19,582 bases of DNA from CAZMVY01 sp964617875 (GCA_964617875.1 CAZUAI010000098.1:1-19582); one strand, 5' to 3'; positions 1 through 8,502 are shown, counted from the stretch's first letter. Numbers and translations are program-made. Notes: a model not told the origin generated them from the sequence alone.

Positions 1-126
1 CGAACCCTACGATCCGCCGCGTAAGCCTGTCGAAATATGCAACGCTGGGGTAAACGCTCCTGTCTGTTGCGGTTCCACCAACCCGCACCACTTTACCGTC
101 GTCCTGCCGAGGCGGATACTGCCGGG
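1..126. other. Spacer downstream of argS, no gene seen
   Basis: I see no open frame, tRNA fold or clear terminator hairpin here. The stretch is lower in GC than the genes beside it. It contains GCCTGTCGAA, which resembles part of the interspersed repeat found inside argS, but the match is too short to call. Confidence 0.4.
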
Positions 127-2184
127 TCACATCCGCTCGACGACGCGGATGCCGAGCAGGTCGAGGCCCGTGCGGAGCGTGCGTGCGGTCAGGTCGCAGA
201 GACGCAGACGTGAACTGCGAAGCGCCGGCGTCGCCGCCTTGAGCACCGGGCACGTCTCGTAGAACTTCATGAACGCCCCGGCCAGTTCGTACAGGTAGCC
301 GGTCAGGATGTTCGGCTTCAGTTCGTCGGCAACGGCGTCAACCACGTCCGCGAATTGGAGGATGCACTTCGCCAGTGCGACCTCGGCGGGCTCCACAAGC
401 TCCAGAACGGAGGACTGAGGCTCAACAGGCGGGCGAACCTCCGGGCCCGCGGGTGCGCGGTCTCGGAGAACCGCCCGCCCTGCGTTCGTATCCGACGACT
501 GAGAACGGAGGGCTGAGTCTTCCCCTGCGTCGCTGTTCTTTTCTTCGCCTTCGTCGCTTCGCTCGCCCTGGGCTTGTCGAAGGATGGCCCCGTCGCTGCT
601 TTCCGCCGCCTTTGCGTGGATCGACCGGATCCGCGCGTAGGCGTACATCATGTACGGCGCGGTGTTGCCGTCCATGGCGAGCATCTTGTCCCAACTGAAG
701 ATGTAGTCGCTCAACCGGTTCTGCGCGAGGTCGGCGTACTTCACCGCGCCGATGCCCACCGCCTCGGCGATCTGGCGGATCTGCGCCTCGCTGAAGCCGC
801 GGCGCTTGGCCGGGTCGGCCTCGTTCGCCCGCACGAGCTGCTCGGCCCGGGCAACCGCCTCGTCAAGCAGGTCGCGCAGCATCACGTTCTCGCCGGAACG
901 GGTCTTGAGCGGCCGCCGGTCCTCGCCAAGGACCGAACCGAACATCACGTGGTCGAGCCGCACCTCTCCGCCGTCGGGCTTGCGGGTCCAGCCGGCGGCG
1001 CGGGCCGTCGCGAAGACCATCTTGAAGTGCAGCTCCTGCCGTGCGTCCGTGACGTAGATCACACGGTCGGCGTGCAGGTTGCGCGTGCGATAGCGCACGG
1101 CGGCCAGGTCCGTCGTCGCATACAGGTACGCCCCGTCGCTCTTCTGGATGATCAGCGGCAGCGGCCCGCCCTCGGGGTTCTTGAACGCCGGCTGCCCCTT
1201 CTCGTCGCGGTGGAAGACGCAAAGGGCCCCCTGATCCTCCCGTACGTCCGCCAGGCCGCCCCCGGCTGCAAGCGCCGCCCGCAGCTCGTCCACCGTCTCG
1301 GTCAGCCGGTCGGCGTAGAAGCTCTCGCCGGCCGCGTCGGCGTCGGTGAGGAGCACGCCGAGTCGGTCGTAGATCTGCTGACAGGCGAACATCGTGCCCG
1401 CGCGGATCCGCTCCCAGACACGCCGGGCCTCGGGGTCGCCGGCCTGAAGACGCACGACCCACTGCCGCGACTGCTCCGCGAGGGCCCTGTCGGCCTTCTC
1501 TTCGGCCTGGGCCGCCTTGTATTCCTTCTCGATCTCGCTGAGGTTCGCCGCGATGCGGGCGCGGACGAGCGACTCGTCCGCCGTCGTCGCATCGCCGAGC
1601 AGTTCCTGCCTCGGGGCGAGACGCCGGAGCATCTGCCCCATCTGGAGGCCCCAGTCGCCGAGATGGTTCTGCCGGATGACGTTGTGGCCCTCGAACGCCA
1701 GCGCCCGCACGGCCACGTCGCCGATGATGGTGCTCCGCAGGTGCCCGACGTGCATCTGCTTGGCGATGTTCACGCCGGAGTAATCCACGACGACGGTCTG
1801 CGGTGCCGCGACCGGCTCGATGCCGAGGCGATCGACGGCTTCCTCGGCCCCGACCGGCGCCGGCGGAATCGCCGCCAGGCTGCCGGCGAGGAACGCGGGT
1901 TTCAGCCGCAGGTTGATGAATCCCGGCCCGGCGATCTCGGGCGGTTCGCACATGGCGCCGAACGCGGCGTCCGCCTTGAGGGCGTCGACGATCCGCTGGG
2001 CGACGTCGCGCGGCTTCTGCCGCAGGGCCTTCGCCAGGCCCATTGCGGCGTTGGCCTGGTAATCGCCGAACTGCGGGTCCTGCGCCCGACGGATCAGCGG
2101 ATCGGCGTCGCGGCCGGCCTCGCCCAGGGCTGCGCCGAGGGCCTTCCGAAAACTCGCATCGAGTTGGGCCTGAATCGATCGCAT
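127..2184 (-). CDS. argS: Arginyl-tRNA synthetase with a repeat-like insertion
   Basis: Charges tRNA-Arg with arginine using ATP; cytosolic class I synthetase of 685 aa. Visible parts: an N-terminal Arg-S domain (about residues 1-95), the class I signature as HVGH at 145-148 inside the VDYSGVNIAKQMHVGHLRST context, the GDWG motif near 176-179, and the FGSVLGEDRRPLKTRSGENV segment that replaces KMSKS in this family. The DALR anticodon-binding domain starts near 595. The start is placed at the ATG reading MRSIQ; the frame is open for 28 more codons upstream, but these look like untranslated leader. No Shine-Dalgarno is visible. The protein is longer than the usual 560-590 aa because residues about 527-593 are a low-complexity, Ser/Asp/Glu/Arg-rich insertion encoded by repeat DNA, between the catalytic core and the DALR domain. 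It lies last in the minus-strand run after the channel gene. Identification is secure; activity with the insertion is inferred. Confidence 0.95.
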   Translation of the reverse strand: MRSIQAQLDASFRKALGAALGEAGRDADPLIRRAQDPQFGDYQANAAMGLAKALRQKPRDVAQRIVDALKADAAFGAMCEPPEIAGPGFINLRLKPAFLAGSLAAIPPAPVGAEEAVDRLGIEPVAAPQTVVVDYSGVNIAKQMHVGHLRSTIIGDVAVRALAFEGHNVIRQNHLGDWGLQMGQMLRRLAPRQELLGDATTADESLVRARIAANLSEIEKEYKAAQAEEKADRALAEQSRQWVVRLQAGDPEARRVWERIRAGTMFACQQIYDRLGVLLTDADAAGESFYADRLTETVDELRAALAAGGGLADVREDQGALCVFHRDEKGQPAFKNPEGGPLPLIIQKSDGAYLYATTDLAAVRYRTRNLHADRVIYVTDARQELHFKMVFATARAAGWTRKPDGGEVRLDHVMFGSVLGEDRRPLKTRSGENVMLRDLLDEAVARAEQLVRANEADPAKRRGFSEAQIRQIAEAVGIGAVKYADLAQNRLSDYIFSWDKMLAMDGNTAPYMMYAYARIRSIHAKAAESSDGAILRQAQGERSDEGEEKNSDAGEDSALRSQSSDTNAGRAVLRDRAPAGPEVRPPVEPQSSVLELVEPAEVALAKCILQFADVVDAVADELKPNILTGYLYELAGAFMKFYETCPVLKAATPALRSSRLRLCDLTARTLRTGLDLLGIRVVERM
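404..606. repeat. Repeat-like in-frame insertion within argS
   Basis: Segment of argS with no counterpart in the family. Two near-identical 16-mers lie 98 bp apart: AGAACGGAGGACTGAG at 404-419 and AGAACGGAGGGCTGAG at 502-517 (15 of 16 bases match). Positions 566-583 read CCCTGGGCTTGTCGAAGG, which resembles a dispersed repeat I know from many bacterial genomes (from memory, not searched). Next to it, 548-561 reads CCTTCGTCGCTTCG, repeated exactly at the 3' end of nusB (11761-11774). The reading frame stays open throughout. Confidence 0.7.
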
Positions 2185-2257
2185 ACCGTGTAATGGACTG
2201 TATCGTCGCCTGGGTTCGGGCACCCTCTCGCGGGCCGGGCGCCTGCAGCAGAAGGCG

Positions 2258-2275
2258 CGGCGGAACATGCCGCCG
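2258..2275 (-). terminator. Candidate hairpin terminator after the channel gene
   Basis: Perfect 6-bp GC stem CGGCGG/CCGCCG around a 6-nt loop, starting 9 nt past the channel stop codon. A second 6-bp stem, GCGCCT/AGGCGC, follows at 2239-2258. There is no T tract, so Rho-independent activity is uncertain. Confidence 0.35.
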
Positions 2276-2284
2276 GAGACGGCA

Positions 2285-2740
2285 CTATCGCGGCGCCTCT
2301 CGCGACCGGCGGAGTTCGTTCAGGATGGCGTCCAGCTTTTCAAGGACGGCGCCGGCCGCGGGCGGCGCCGACAAAGCCGGCCGATCGAACACCCTGGCAC
2401 ACAACGACGGCCCGAACGTGCAGACGACCGACGAGATCACCTTCCCGTAGTCCGTCTTCGCGAAAATGTCCGCGTAGCCGACCGACGCACAGGTGGTGAT
2501 GTAGTACAGCGCGTCCCAGAAGTTGCGGATCTTGGGATTGACGCCGACCTCGGCCGTGTAGAAAAGCACCGAGCCCCCGAGCATGAGGCCGGCGAGCGAC
2601 TCGAGCGGGTTGCCCATGATCGTCGTGGCGAACCGGTCCTCCCATTCGCGCCGGTTCGCGAACAGCTTCGCCAGGGCCTCGAACGGAGGCGGTACGGGCG
2701 CCGCCGTCGCATTCACCCCGGACTCGATCGGTTCGCTCAT
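2285..2740 (-). CDS. Small ion channel protein with a single pore domain
   Basis: A 151-aa membrane protein with the pore architecture of the Ion_trans_2 (potassium channel pore) family. Residues 46-62 form one hydrophobic helix, 74-84 the pore helix, 84-91 a filter reading CASVGYAD, and 98-116 a second helix. The end (128-147) is a short charged helix that could assist oligomerisation. Canonical potassium channels have TVGYGD; here Ser replaces the first Thr and Ala the last Gly, so potassium selectivity is not assured. The ATG reading MSEPIES is chosen because GGAG lies 6 nt upstream; the open frame extends 21 codons further. It sits between the acyl carrier protein gene and argS on the same strand. 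There is no regulatory RCK or cyclic-nucleotide domain. The family call is fairly sure; ion, gating and role are unknown. Confidence 0.7.
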   Translation of the reverse strand: MSEPIESGVNATAAPVPPPFEALAKLFANRREWEDRFATTIMGNPLESLAGLMLGGSVLFYTAEVGVNPKIRNFWDALYYITTCASVGYADIFAKTDYGKVISSVVCTFGPSLCARVFDRPALSAPPAAGAVLEKLDAILNELRRSREAPR

Positions 2741-2815
2741 GGGACGCTCCGCGGAGGCATGCCCGTGCCGGAAGAGCCCCCGGCCGGGCATGGCCCCCGG
2801 CAACCGGCCCGGCGA

Positions 2816-3061
2816 TCACTTCAGGTACTTGCTGATGAAGTCGACCGCCCCGCTCACCGTGTCCACCGACAGGGCCGCATCCTCTTCCATCTCGATGCCG
2901 AACTCTTCCTCGAACGCCGCCACGAGTTCGACGCTCTGCACCGACTCGGCGCCGAGGTCAAACACGAAGTTCGAACTGGGCTGGATCGTGCCGGGATCCA
3001 GGCCCAGCACGCGGGCCGTCACCTTGATTACCCTCTGCAATACATCGTTCTTGTCTGCCAT
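2816..3061 (-). CDS. acpP: Acyl carrier protein
   Basis: An 81-aa acidic four-helix carrier protein that holds acyl chains on a phosphopantetheine arm for fatty acid (or related) synthesis in the cytosol. The attachment site is Ser40 in LGAESVQSVEL, which matches the family's LGADSLDTVEL except that D-S-L is E-S-V. Length and the C-terminal helix DTVSGAVDFISKYL are typical. The start has a strong GGAGG 8 nt upstream. No fabF, fabD or fabG neighbours are present; it stands between an acyl-CoA synthetase and a channel gene, so it may be either the main ACP or a specialised second copy. I cannot decide this from the window. Confidence 0.9.
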   Translation of the reverse strand: MADKNDVLQRVIKVTARVLGLDPGTIQPSSNFVFDLGAESVQSVELVAAFEEEFGIEMEEDAALSVDTVSGAVDFISKYLK

Positions 3062-3074
3062 CGAGGCAACCTCC

Positions 3075-3094
3075 GGCGTCCCCGCGGGGACGCC
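3075..3094. promoter_or_regulatory. Perfect 20-bp palindrome next to the acpP ribosome-binding site
   Basis: GGCGTCCC, CGCG, then GGGACGCC form a perfect 20-bp dyad whose edge touches the GGAGG of acpP (3070-3074 on the plus strand). It could be an operator or an RNA hairpin affecting initiation. The function is inference only. Confidence 0.4.
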
Positions 3095-3125
3095 AACACG
3101 GGAACAGCATCACACAGCCACGCCG

Positions 3126-3145
3126 GTCGGGTCCCCCGACCCGAC
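3126..3145 (-). terminator. Hairpin after the acyl-CoA synthetase gene
   Basis: An 8-bp perfect stem GTCGGGTC/GACCCGAC with a 4-nt loop lies about 30 nt beyond the synthetase stop codon. Flanking ACGCCG/CGGCGT could extend it. It lacks a T run, so it may instead be an attenuating or processing structure within the run towards acpP. Confidence 0.45.
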
Positions 3146-3177
3146 GCGGTTACCGGCGTCGCTGGCAGGCCACAAGT

Positions 3178-5331
3178 TTACCGACTTTCGAGCCGAATGC
3201 GAACATCGGCCACGTGGCACCCCTCGCCCACCGGGTGCACGATCAGGGGGTTGATGTCCAGCTCGGCGATCCGCGGGAAATCGTTCGCCAGCTGGCTCAG
3301 CCGCTTCAGGCAGTCCTCGACGGCCGTCACGTCGCTCGGCGGCTCGCCGCGGAGTCCCTGCAGAACCGCCGAGAAGCGCAGCCCCTTGATCATGTCCCGG
3401 GCCGTCGCCTCGCGGATGGGCACGAGCCGGAACGTCACGTCCTTGAGCGCCTCGACGTAGATGCCGCCAAGGCCGACCATCACGACGTGGCCGAAGACCG
3501 GATCGCGATTGACGCCGAGGATGACTTCCTTGCCGGCCGGGATCATCCGCCGGACGAGGATGCCCCGCACGTCCTTGGCCGCCAGGTGCTTGAGGACGTT
3601 GTCGCGCATCGTTGTGTAGGCGTTCCGCAGGTCGGAGGCGGTCTTCAGGTCGAGCACGACGCCCTTGATGTCGAACTTGTGCACGAGACTCGTCGTCACC
3701 ACGCGGAGCACGACGGGGTAGCCGATCCGCTCGGCCGCCTGAAGGGCCTCGTCCACCGTCTCGGTGAACTGCGACCCGACGAGCGGGAAGCCGTACGCGC
3801 CGAGGATCGCCAGGGCGTCCGGTTCCGGCAGGTAGCCGTCCGGGGCGTTGTCGATGATCGCCGCCGCCCGCTCGCGGTCCACCGGGTACACCTTCACGTC
3901 GGTTCGCTCGCGGTTGAGCCAGTTGCGGTACTTGACCGCGTCGCGCATCGCGTCGCACGCCCACTCCGGCAGCAGGTAGTGCGGAATGTTGTGCCGCTGG
4001 AGGACCTGGATGCCCGGGATGACGTCCTTCGCGCCCATGAACGAGCAGGTCATCGTCTTGTGGAACCCCTGCCGGACCCTGGCCACCGCCTGCGCGATCT
4101 GTTCGATGTTCGTCATCGACTGCGGCGTGAGGATCACGAGAACCTGGTCCACCGAGTCGTCGGCCAGAACGGCCTCGAGCGCCGCGACGTATCGGTCGTC
4201 GCGGGCGTCGCCGATCACGTCGATCGGGTTCTTCAGGTTCGCCGTCGGCGGAAGCGACTTCTTCAGTTTGGCCGTCGTCTCGGGGGCAAACCGGGCCAGT
4301 TCCAGCCCTCGCTCGATCGCCGCATCGGTCGCCATGACGCCCGGCCCGCCGGCATTCGTCACAATCGCCAGTCGCTTGCCCCTGGGCAGCGGCTGGTACG
4401 CGAACAGCTGCGCCGAGTTGAACATCTCCTCGATCGAGCCCGCGCGGAGGATGCCCGCCTGCTCGAACACCGCGTTGCACACCACGTCCGAAGCGGCCAG
4501 CGCCCCCGTGTGCGACTGCGCCGCCGCAGCGCCGGCGGCCGTCCGGCCGCCCTTGATTGCGAGGATCGGCTTGGGATTGTCCATCTCGCCGGTGATGTAT
4601 CGGGCGACCTCGATCAACTCGCGGCCGCGCGTCATCTCCTCCAGGTACATCAGGATGACCGACGTCTGCGGATCGGTCGCGAGGTACTTGAGCAGGTCGA
4701 TCTCGCTCACGTCCGCCTTGTTGCCGAGGCTGACGAACTTCGAAAAGCCGATGTTCTTGCCCTGGGCGTAGTCGAGCACGGCGGTGCACAAGGCCCCGCT
4801 CTGCGACAGGAACGCAATGCTGCCCGCCGCGGGCATCGCCCGGGCGAAGCTCGCGTTCAGCATGACGTCGGGCTCCGTGTTGATCACGCCGAGGCAGTTC
4901 GGCCCGATCAGCCGCATGTTGTACTTCGCCGCGATGGCCTTGATCTCCTGCTCGCGCGCCAGGCCCGCCGGGCCGATCTCGCGGAAGCCCGCCGAGATGA
5001 TGATCGCCGCCTTCACGCCCTTCTCGCCGCACTGCTCGAGCGCCTTCTCACACACACGCCCGGGAAAGACGAGGATCGCGAGGTCCACGGGATCCGGAAT
5101 GTCGAGCACGTAGTCGTACGCGCGAACGCCGGCGATGTGCCGCTTCCGCGGCGCGACCGGATACACCGCACCGTTGAACCGCCCGGTGAGCAGGTTGATG
5201 AAGATGTCGTGCGGCACGGTCCCCGGCGTGTTCGTCACGCCGAGCACGGCCACCGACTTCGGCCGGAAGATGTAATCGAGCCCGTTCTTGAGCACCTTGG
5301 ACGCCTCACCAGTAATCGCCGCCTGACTCAT
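3178..5331 (-). CDS. Acyl-CoA (acetyl-CoA) synthetase, ADP-forming, fused alpha-beta
   Basis: A 717-aa enzyme of the NDP-forming acyl-CoA synthetase family: acyl-CoA + ADP + Pi to acid + CoA + ATP, in the cytosol. Domains in order: CoA-binding Rossmann domain (about 15-150, GVTNTPG and RLIGPNCLGVIN), succinyl-CoA-ligase-like domains (about 168-470, with IAFLSQSGAL), and a C-terminal ATP-grasp domain (about 500-717, ending ELDINPLIVHP). His274 in QSHTGAL matches the family's phosphorylated His. There is no GNAT acetyltransferase domain, so it is not a Pat-type protein acetylase. The start at MSQAAIT has GGAG 6 nt upstream; the frame stays open 124 codons further, but those look noncoding and contain the promoter at 5377-5404. 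Acetate is the most common substrate of this family, but propionate, branched or aryl acids are equally possible here. Confidence 0.88.
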   Translation of the reverse strand: MSQAAITGEASKVLKNGLDYIFRPKSVAVLGVTNTPGTVPHDIFINLLTGRFNGAVYPVAPRKRHIAGVRAYDYVLDIPDPVDLAILVFPGRVCEKALEQCGEKGVKAAIIISAGFREIGPAGLAREQEIKAIAAKYNMRLIGPNCLGVINTEPDVMLNASFARAMPAAGSIAFLSQSGALCTAVLDYAQGKNIGFSKFVSLGNKADVSEIDLLKYLATDPQTSVILMYLEEMTRGRELIEVARYITGEMDNPKPILAIKGGRTAAGAAAAQSHTGALAASDVVCNAVFEQAGILRAGSIEEMFNSAQLFAYQPLPRGKRLAIVTNAGGPGVMATDAAIERGLELARFAPETTAKLKKSLPPTANLKNPIDVIGDARDDRYVAALEAVLADDSVDQVLVILTPQSMTNIEQIAQAVARVRQGFHKTMTCSFMGAKDVIPGIQVLQRHNIPHYLLPEWACDAMRDAVKYRNWLNRERTDVKVYPVDRERAAAIIDNAPDGYLPEPDALAILGAYGFPLVGSQFTETVDEALQAAERIGYPVVLRVVTTSLVHKFDIKGVVLDLKTASDLRNAYTTMRDNVLKHLAAKDVRGILVRRMIPAGKEVILGVNRDPVFGHVVMVGLGGIYVEALKDVTFRLVPIREATARDMIKGLRFSAVLQGLRGEPPSDVTAVEDCLKRLSQLANDFPRIAELDINPLIVHPVGEGCHVADVRIRLESR

Positions 5332-5376
5332 GGCCACTCCTGTATTAGACCCCGTCATACACTGCGCAGAACCCAT

Positions 5377-5404
5377 AGGATACATGGCGTTATATAATTT
5401 GCAA
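5377..5404 (-). promoter_or_regulatory. Sigma-70 type promoter for the acyl-CoA synthetase gene
   Basis: On the minus strand, TTGCAA (5399-5404), a 16-bp spacer and TATCCT (5377-5382). The surrounding AT-rich patch, including TATATAA, stands out from GC-rich DNA. It would give a leader of about 40 nt before the ATG at 5331. Confidence 0.5.
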
Positions 5405-5836
5405 GGGCCCCGGTGCGGCGAATACGGCGGGACCAGGCCTCGACGACGCCCGTGATTCCCTGCGTCCCCGGCCCCGGTTATCGGCCACATCCTTGGATGA
5501 CGACGTCCACGGTCGCTTGCTTTGTCCTCATTCACACTGCGGCAATGCATCTGGGCCATTGAAGCGGCTTTGGAACGTCGTGAAATACTCTGGGCGGCCT
5601 GCAACACGATCGTTGCACCGACCGTCTGGGGGCTGTTGGCGGCGTTCGAGCAATCCACGACGGCTACCGTCCTCGGCAGCGGCTTCGGCACTGTCCTCGG
5701 CACCGCCAGCGGACCGCAGTCGCTGCAACAAGACTCGTCGAATGCATCGATTTGCCGCTCTTGCGGACATTACAACACCACAAACTTCGTGTCCCGACAC
5801 CGAACATCCCCACGGGCCGGAGGTTCCGAACAGAGT
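5405..5836. other. Spacer of about 430 nt with no convincing gene
   Basis: Open frames exist on both strands, but none has a ribosome site, a recognisable domain or gene-like amino acid use. A plus frame starting with TTG at 5522 gives 126 aa, with a hydrophobic middle and a CRSCGH motif, and runs into the lipoprotein promoter and start region; I do not call it. The 10-mer GTCCTCGGCA occurs twice, at 5669 and 5693. I see no tRNA or terminator. Confidence 0.4.
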
Positions 5837-5865
5837 TTGCCTCGGCCGTGCGTTTGGCCTACCAT
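5837..5865 (+). promoter_or_regulatory. Candidate promoter for the lipoprotein gene
   Basis: TTGCCT, a 17-bp spacer and TACCAT, with about 33 nt from the -10 element to the ATG at 5899. Each hexamer matches the sigma-70 consensus only partly. Confidence 0.35.
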
Positions 5866-5898
5866 ACGGCCGCCCGCGACGAACGCGGTCCGACGAAT

Positions 5899-6564
5899 AT
5901 GAGTCGGCGATTCCTCGTATTGTGGTTCACGTGCCCGGCGGTGCTGCCGCTGATTGCAGCCTGCCGCGAGGAGCCCACCCCGTCTGCGACCAGTCAGGTG
6001 GTCGATGCGGAGATCAAAGACCCGATCCGCAAGCGCAGCGACGCCCCTGAGATCCTCTTCCCCGACACCGTGCGGACGACGGATGCGTCGCTCAACCAGT
6101 TCATCGACAACCTCCTTCGGGCATGCGTGGAGGGCGAGTATGGGCTGTATCGGCTGGCCGTCGGCAGCCAGTATGAACCGCTCAACCGCCGGAACTTCGA
6201 GCGGGCCTGGCACGCCGTGAAGGAGGTGCGGCTCCGCAAGATCGAGCGGGTCCACGAACCCACGACGCGGCAGATCGATCCGGCCCGCACCGACATCCGC
6301 CCCGAACTCAAGGGCACGATCTACTGCGCCCACGCGACGATCACGCTGCGAGAGGACCGCAAGAACAAGCCGGTGCGCGAGGTGGTCGTGCTGATCATCC
6401 AGGAAGACGGCCAGTGGAAGCTCGGACCGCCGGCCTCGCAGGCGTTGAAGCGGCGGATCATGGGCACCGACAGTCCTGCGGCGGACCTGGTGGACATCCC
6501 GGACCGGAAGACCGACCCGGCCGAGTCGGGGTCAGCGACGGCGCCGTCATCCCGGAAATCGTGA
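5899..6564 (+). CDS. Predicted lipoprotein of unknown function
   Basis: A 221-aa secreted lipoprotein. The N-terminus MSRRFLVLWF is followed by a hydrophobic stretch and a lipobox LIAAC with Cys22 as the lipidated residue, so export through Sec and anchoring in a membrane are likely. The mature part begins with a flexible acidic section, then an alpha/beta domain of about 120 residues (roughly 60-185) that ends in beta strands around CAHATITL, VVVLIIQED and GQWKL. That order is reminiscent of an NTF2-like (SnoaL) fold, but this is a guess. The tail is Ser/Ala/Pro-rich. The start is set by the signal peptide; the frame is open 49 codons further upstream without signal character. No Shine-Dalgarno is visible. 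It has its own candidate promoter and is followed by a long hairpin, so it is probably monocistronic. Confidence 0.75.
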   Translation: MSRRFLVLWFTCPAVLPLIAACREEPTPSATSQVVDAEIKDPIRKRSDAPEILFPDTVRTTDASLNQFIDNLLRACVEGEYGLYRLAVGSQYEPLNRRNFERAWHAVKEVRLRKIERVHEPTTRQIDPARTDIRPELKGTIYCAHATITLREDRKNKPVREVVVLIIQEDGQWKLGPPASQALKRRIMGTDSPAADLVDIPDRKTDPAESGSATAPSSRKS

Positions 6565-6572
6565 GTGCGCAG

Positions 6573-6628
6573 GTGTGATGGGTGCCGGGGGCTCGCTTGG
6601 AAGCCCCGCGGCGTGGATCCCATCACAC
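6573..6628 (+). terminator. Long inverted repeat after the lipoprotein gene
   Basis: Outer arms GTGTGATGGG (6573-6582) and CCCATCACAC (6619-6628) match perfectly. Inside, GCCG plus GGGGCT pairs with AGCCCC plus CGGC around one bulged G, leaving an 8-nt loop. In total about 20 bp of stem begins 9 nt past the stop codon. There is no T tract. It may be a terminator, a 3'-end stabiliser or a small palindromic mobile element. Confidence 0.6.
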
Positions 6629-6874
6629 AAGGTATCGGCAGGCAGCGGGCGCGGCGAACGTCCGGGCAAGTTCCATTCCGCCGATCGCCAGGGCTGTTTC
6701 GGGTGTTTCTCGCTTCCGCACATAGCCCTACATGGGTTCGAGCCTACCGAAATGTCGGAAGCCGGCGGCACTTGCCTAGAAACTGGGCAGCGGTTCCGCG
6801 TCGGAGGGCGACGCCGGACCGGGAATCCCACCATGCAGGCGCGATGGCGCGAACCTGGCTGCCCGGCTGGCCCT
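6629..6874. other. Noncoding stretch with several dyads upstream of the glnA promoter
   Basis: No gene found. Visible pairings are AGGGCT with AGCCCT (about 6690 and 6724), CCGA-AATG-TCGG (6747-6758), TGCC-N8-GGCA near 6773-6789, and a 12-bp stem with two mismatches (6792-6803 with 6809-6820). The section may hold enhancer sites for a sigma-54 activator such as NtrC, though none matches the enteric TGCACC-N5-GGTGCA site, or it may encode a structured RNA. Confidence 0.4.
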
Positions 6875-6890
6875 TGGCACGGGAATTGCT
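6875..6890 (+). promoter_or_regulatory. Sigma-54 (RpoN) promoter of glnA
   Basis: TGGCAC, a 5-bp gap and TTGCT match the -24/-12 consensus (TGGCAC-N5-TTGCW) exactly. Transcription would start near 6900, leaving a leader of about 107 nt. Nitrogen control of glnA by sigma-54 and NtrC is well known in other bacteria. The element is seen in the sequence; its use here is inferred. Confidence 0.85.
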
Positions 6891-6906
6891 AAACTTCCCG
6901 GTTGTC

Positions 6907-6970
6907 CTCGCGAGTACGCTTCTCGCGGGATCCAAGGGTATCGCTTGGGGCCGGCAGAAGTCTGCTGGCC
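6907..6970 (+). promoter_or_regulatory. Two hairpins in the glnA leader
   Basis: Hairpin 1 is CGCGAG/CTCGCG at 6909-6927 with a 7-nt loop, extendable by two pairs. Hairpin 2 is GGCCGGCAG/CTGCTGGCC at 6949-6970 with an AAGT loop, 9 pairs including one G-U. They sit between the predicted transcription start and the ribosome site and could affect mRNA stability or act as an attenuator. I do not see the cyanobacterial glutamine riboswitch consensus. Confidence 0.5.
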
Positions 6971-7006
6971 GCCCGCGGATTCGGTTTTCCACAGAAGGGC
7001 TTAATT

Positions 7007-8470
<1,464 letters not shown>

Positions 8471-8502
8471 GAAAACCGCTTTTCCGTGCCTGAGCAGACA
8501 CG

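Noticed and set aside
574..2193. Long plus-strand open frame opposite argS (539 codons)
   Set aside because: It is the complement of a clearly conserved gene; the peptide is Arg/Val/His-rich with no domain. Long antisense frames are normal in high-GC DNA.
3214..5397. Plus-strand open frame of 727 codons opposite the acyl-CoA synthetase
   Set aside because: Same reason: shadow of the real gene with skewed composition.
5332..5703. N-terminal extension of the acyl-CoA synthetase to 841 aa
   Set aside because: The family starts where MSQAAIT does, a good ribosome site stands there, and the extension covers the promoter-like AT-rich patch.
6720..6760. tRNA, suggested by GGGTTCGAGCC resembling a T arm
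   Set aside because: No acceptor stem, anticodon arm or CCA-side pairing fits around it.
6875..7006. Glutamine riboswitch (glnA RNA) before glnA
   Set aside because: The conserved core of that RNA is not visible; the hairpins present are different.
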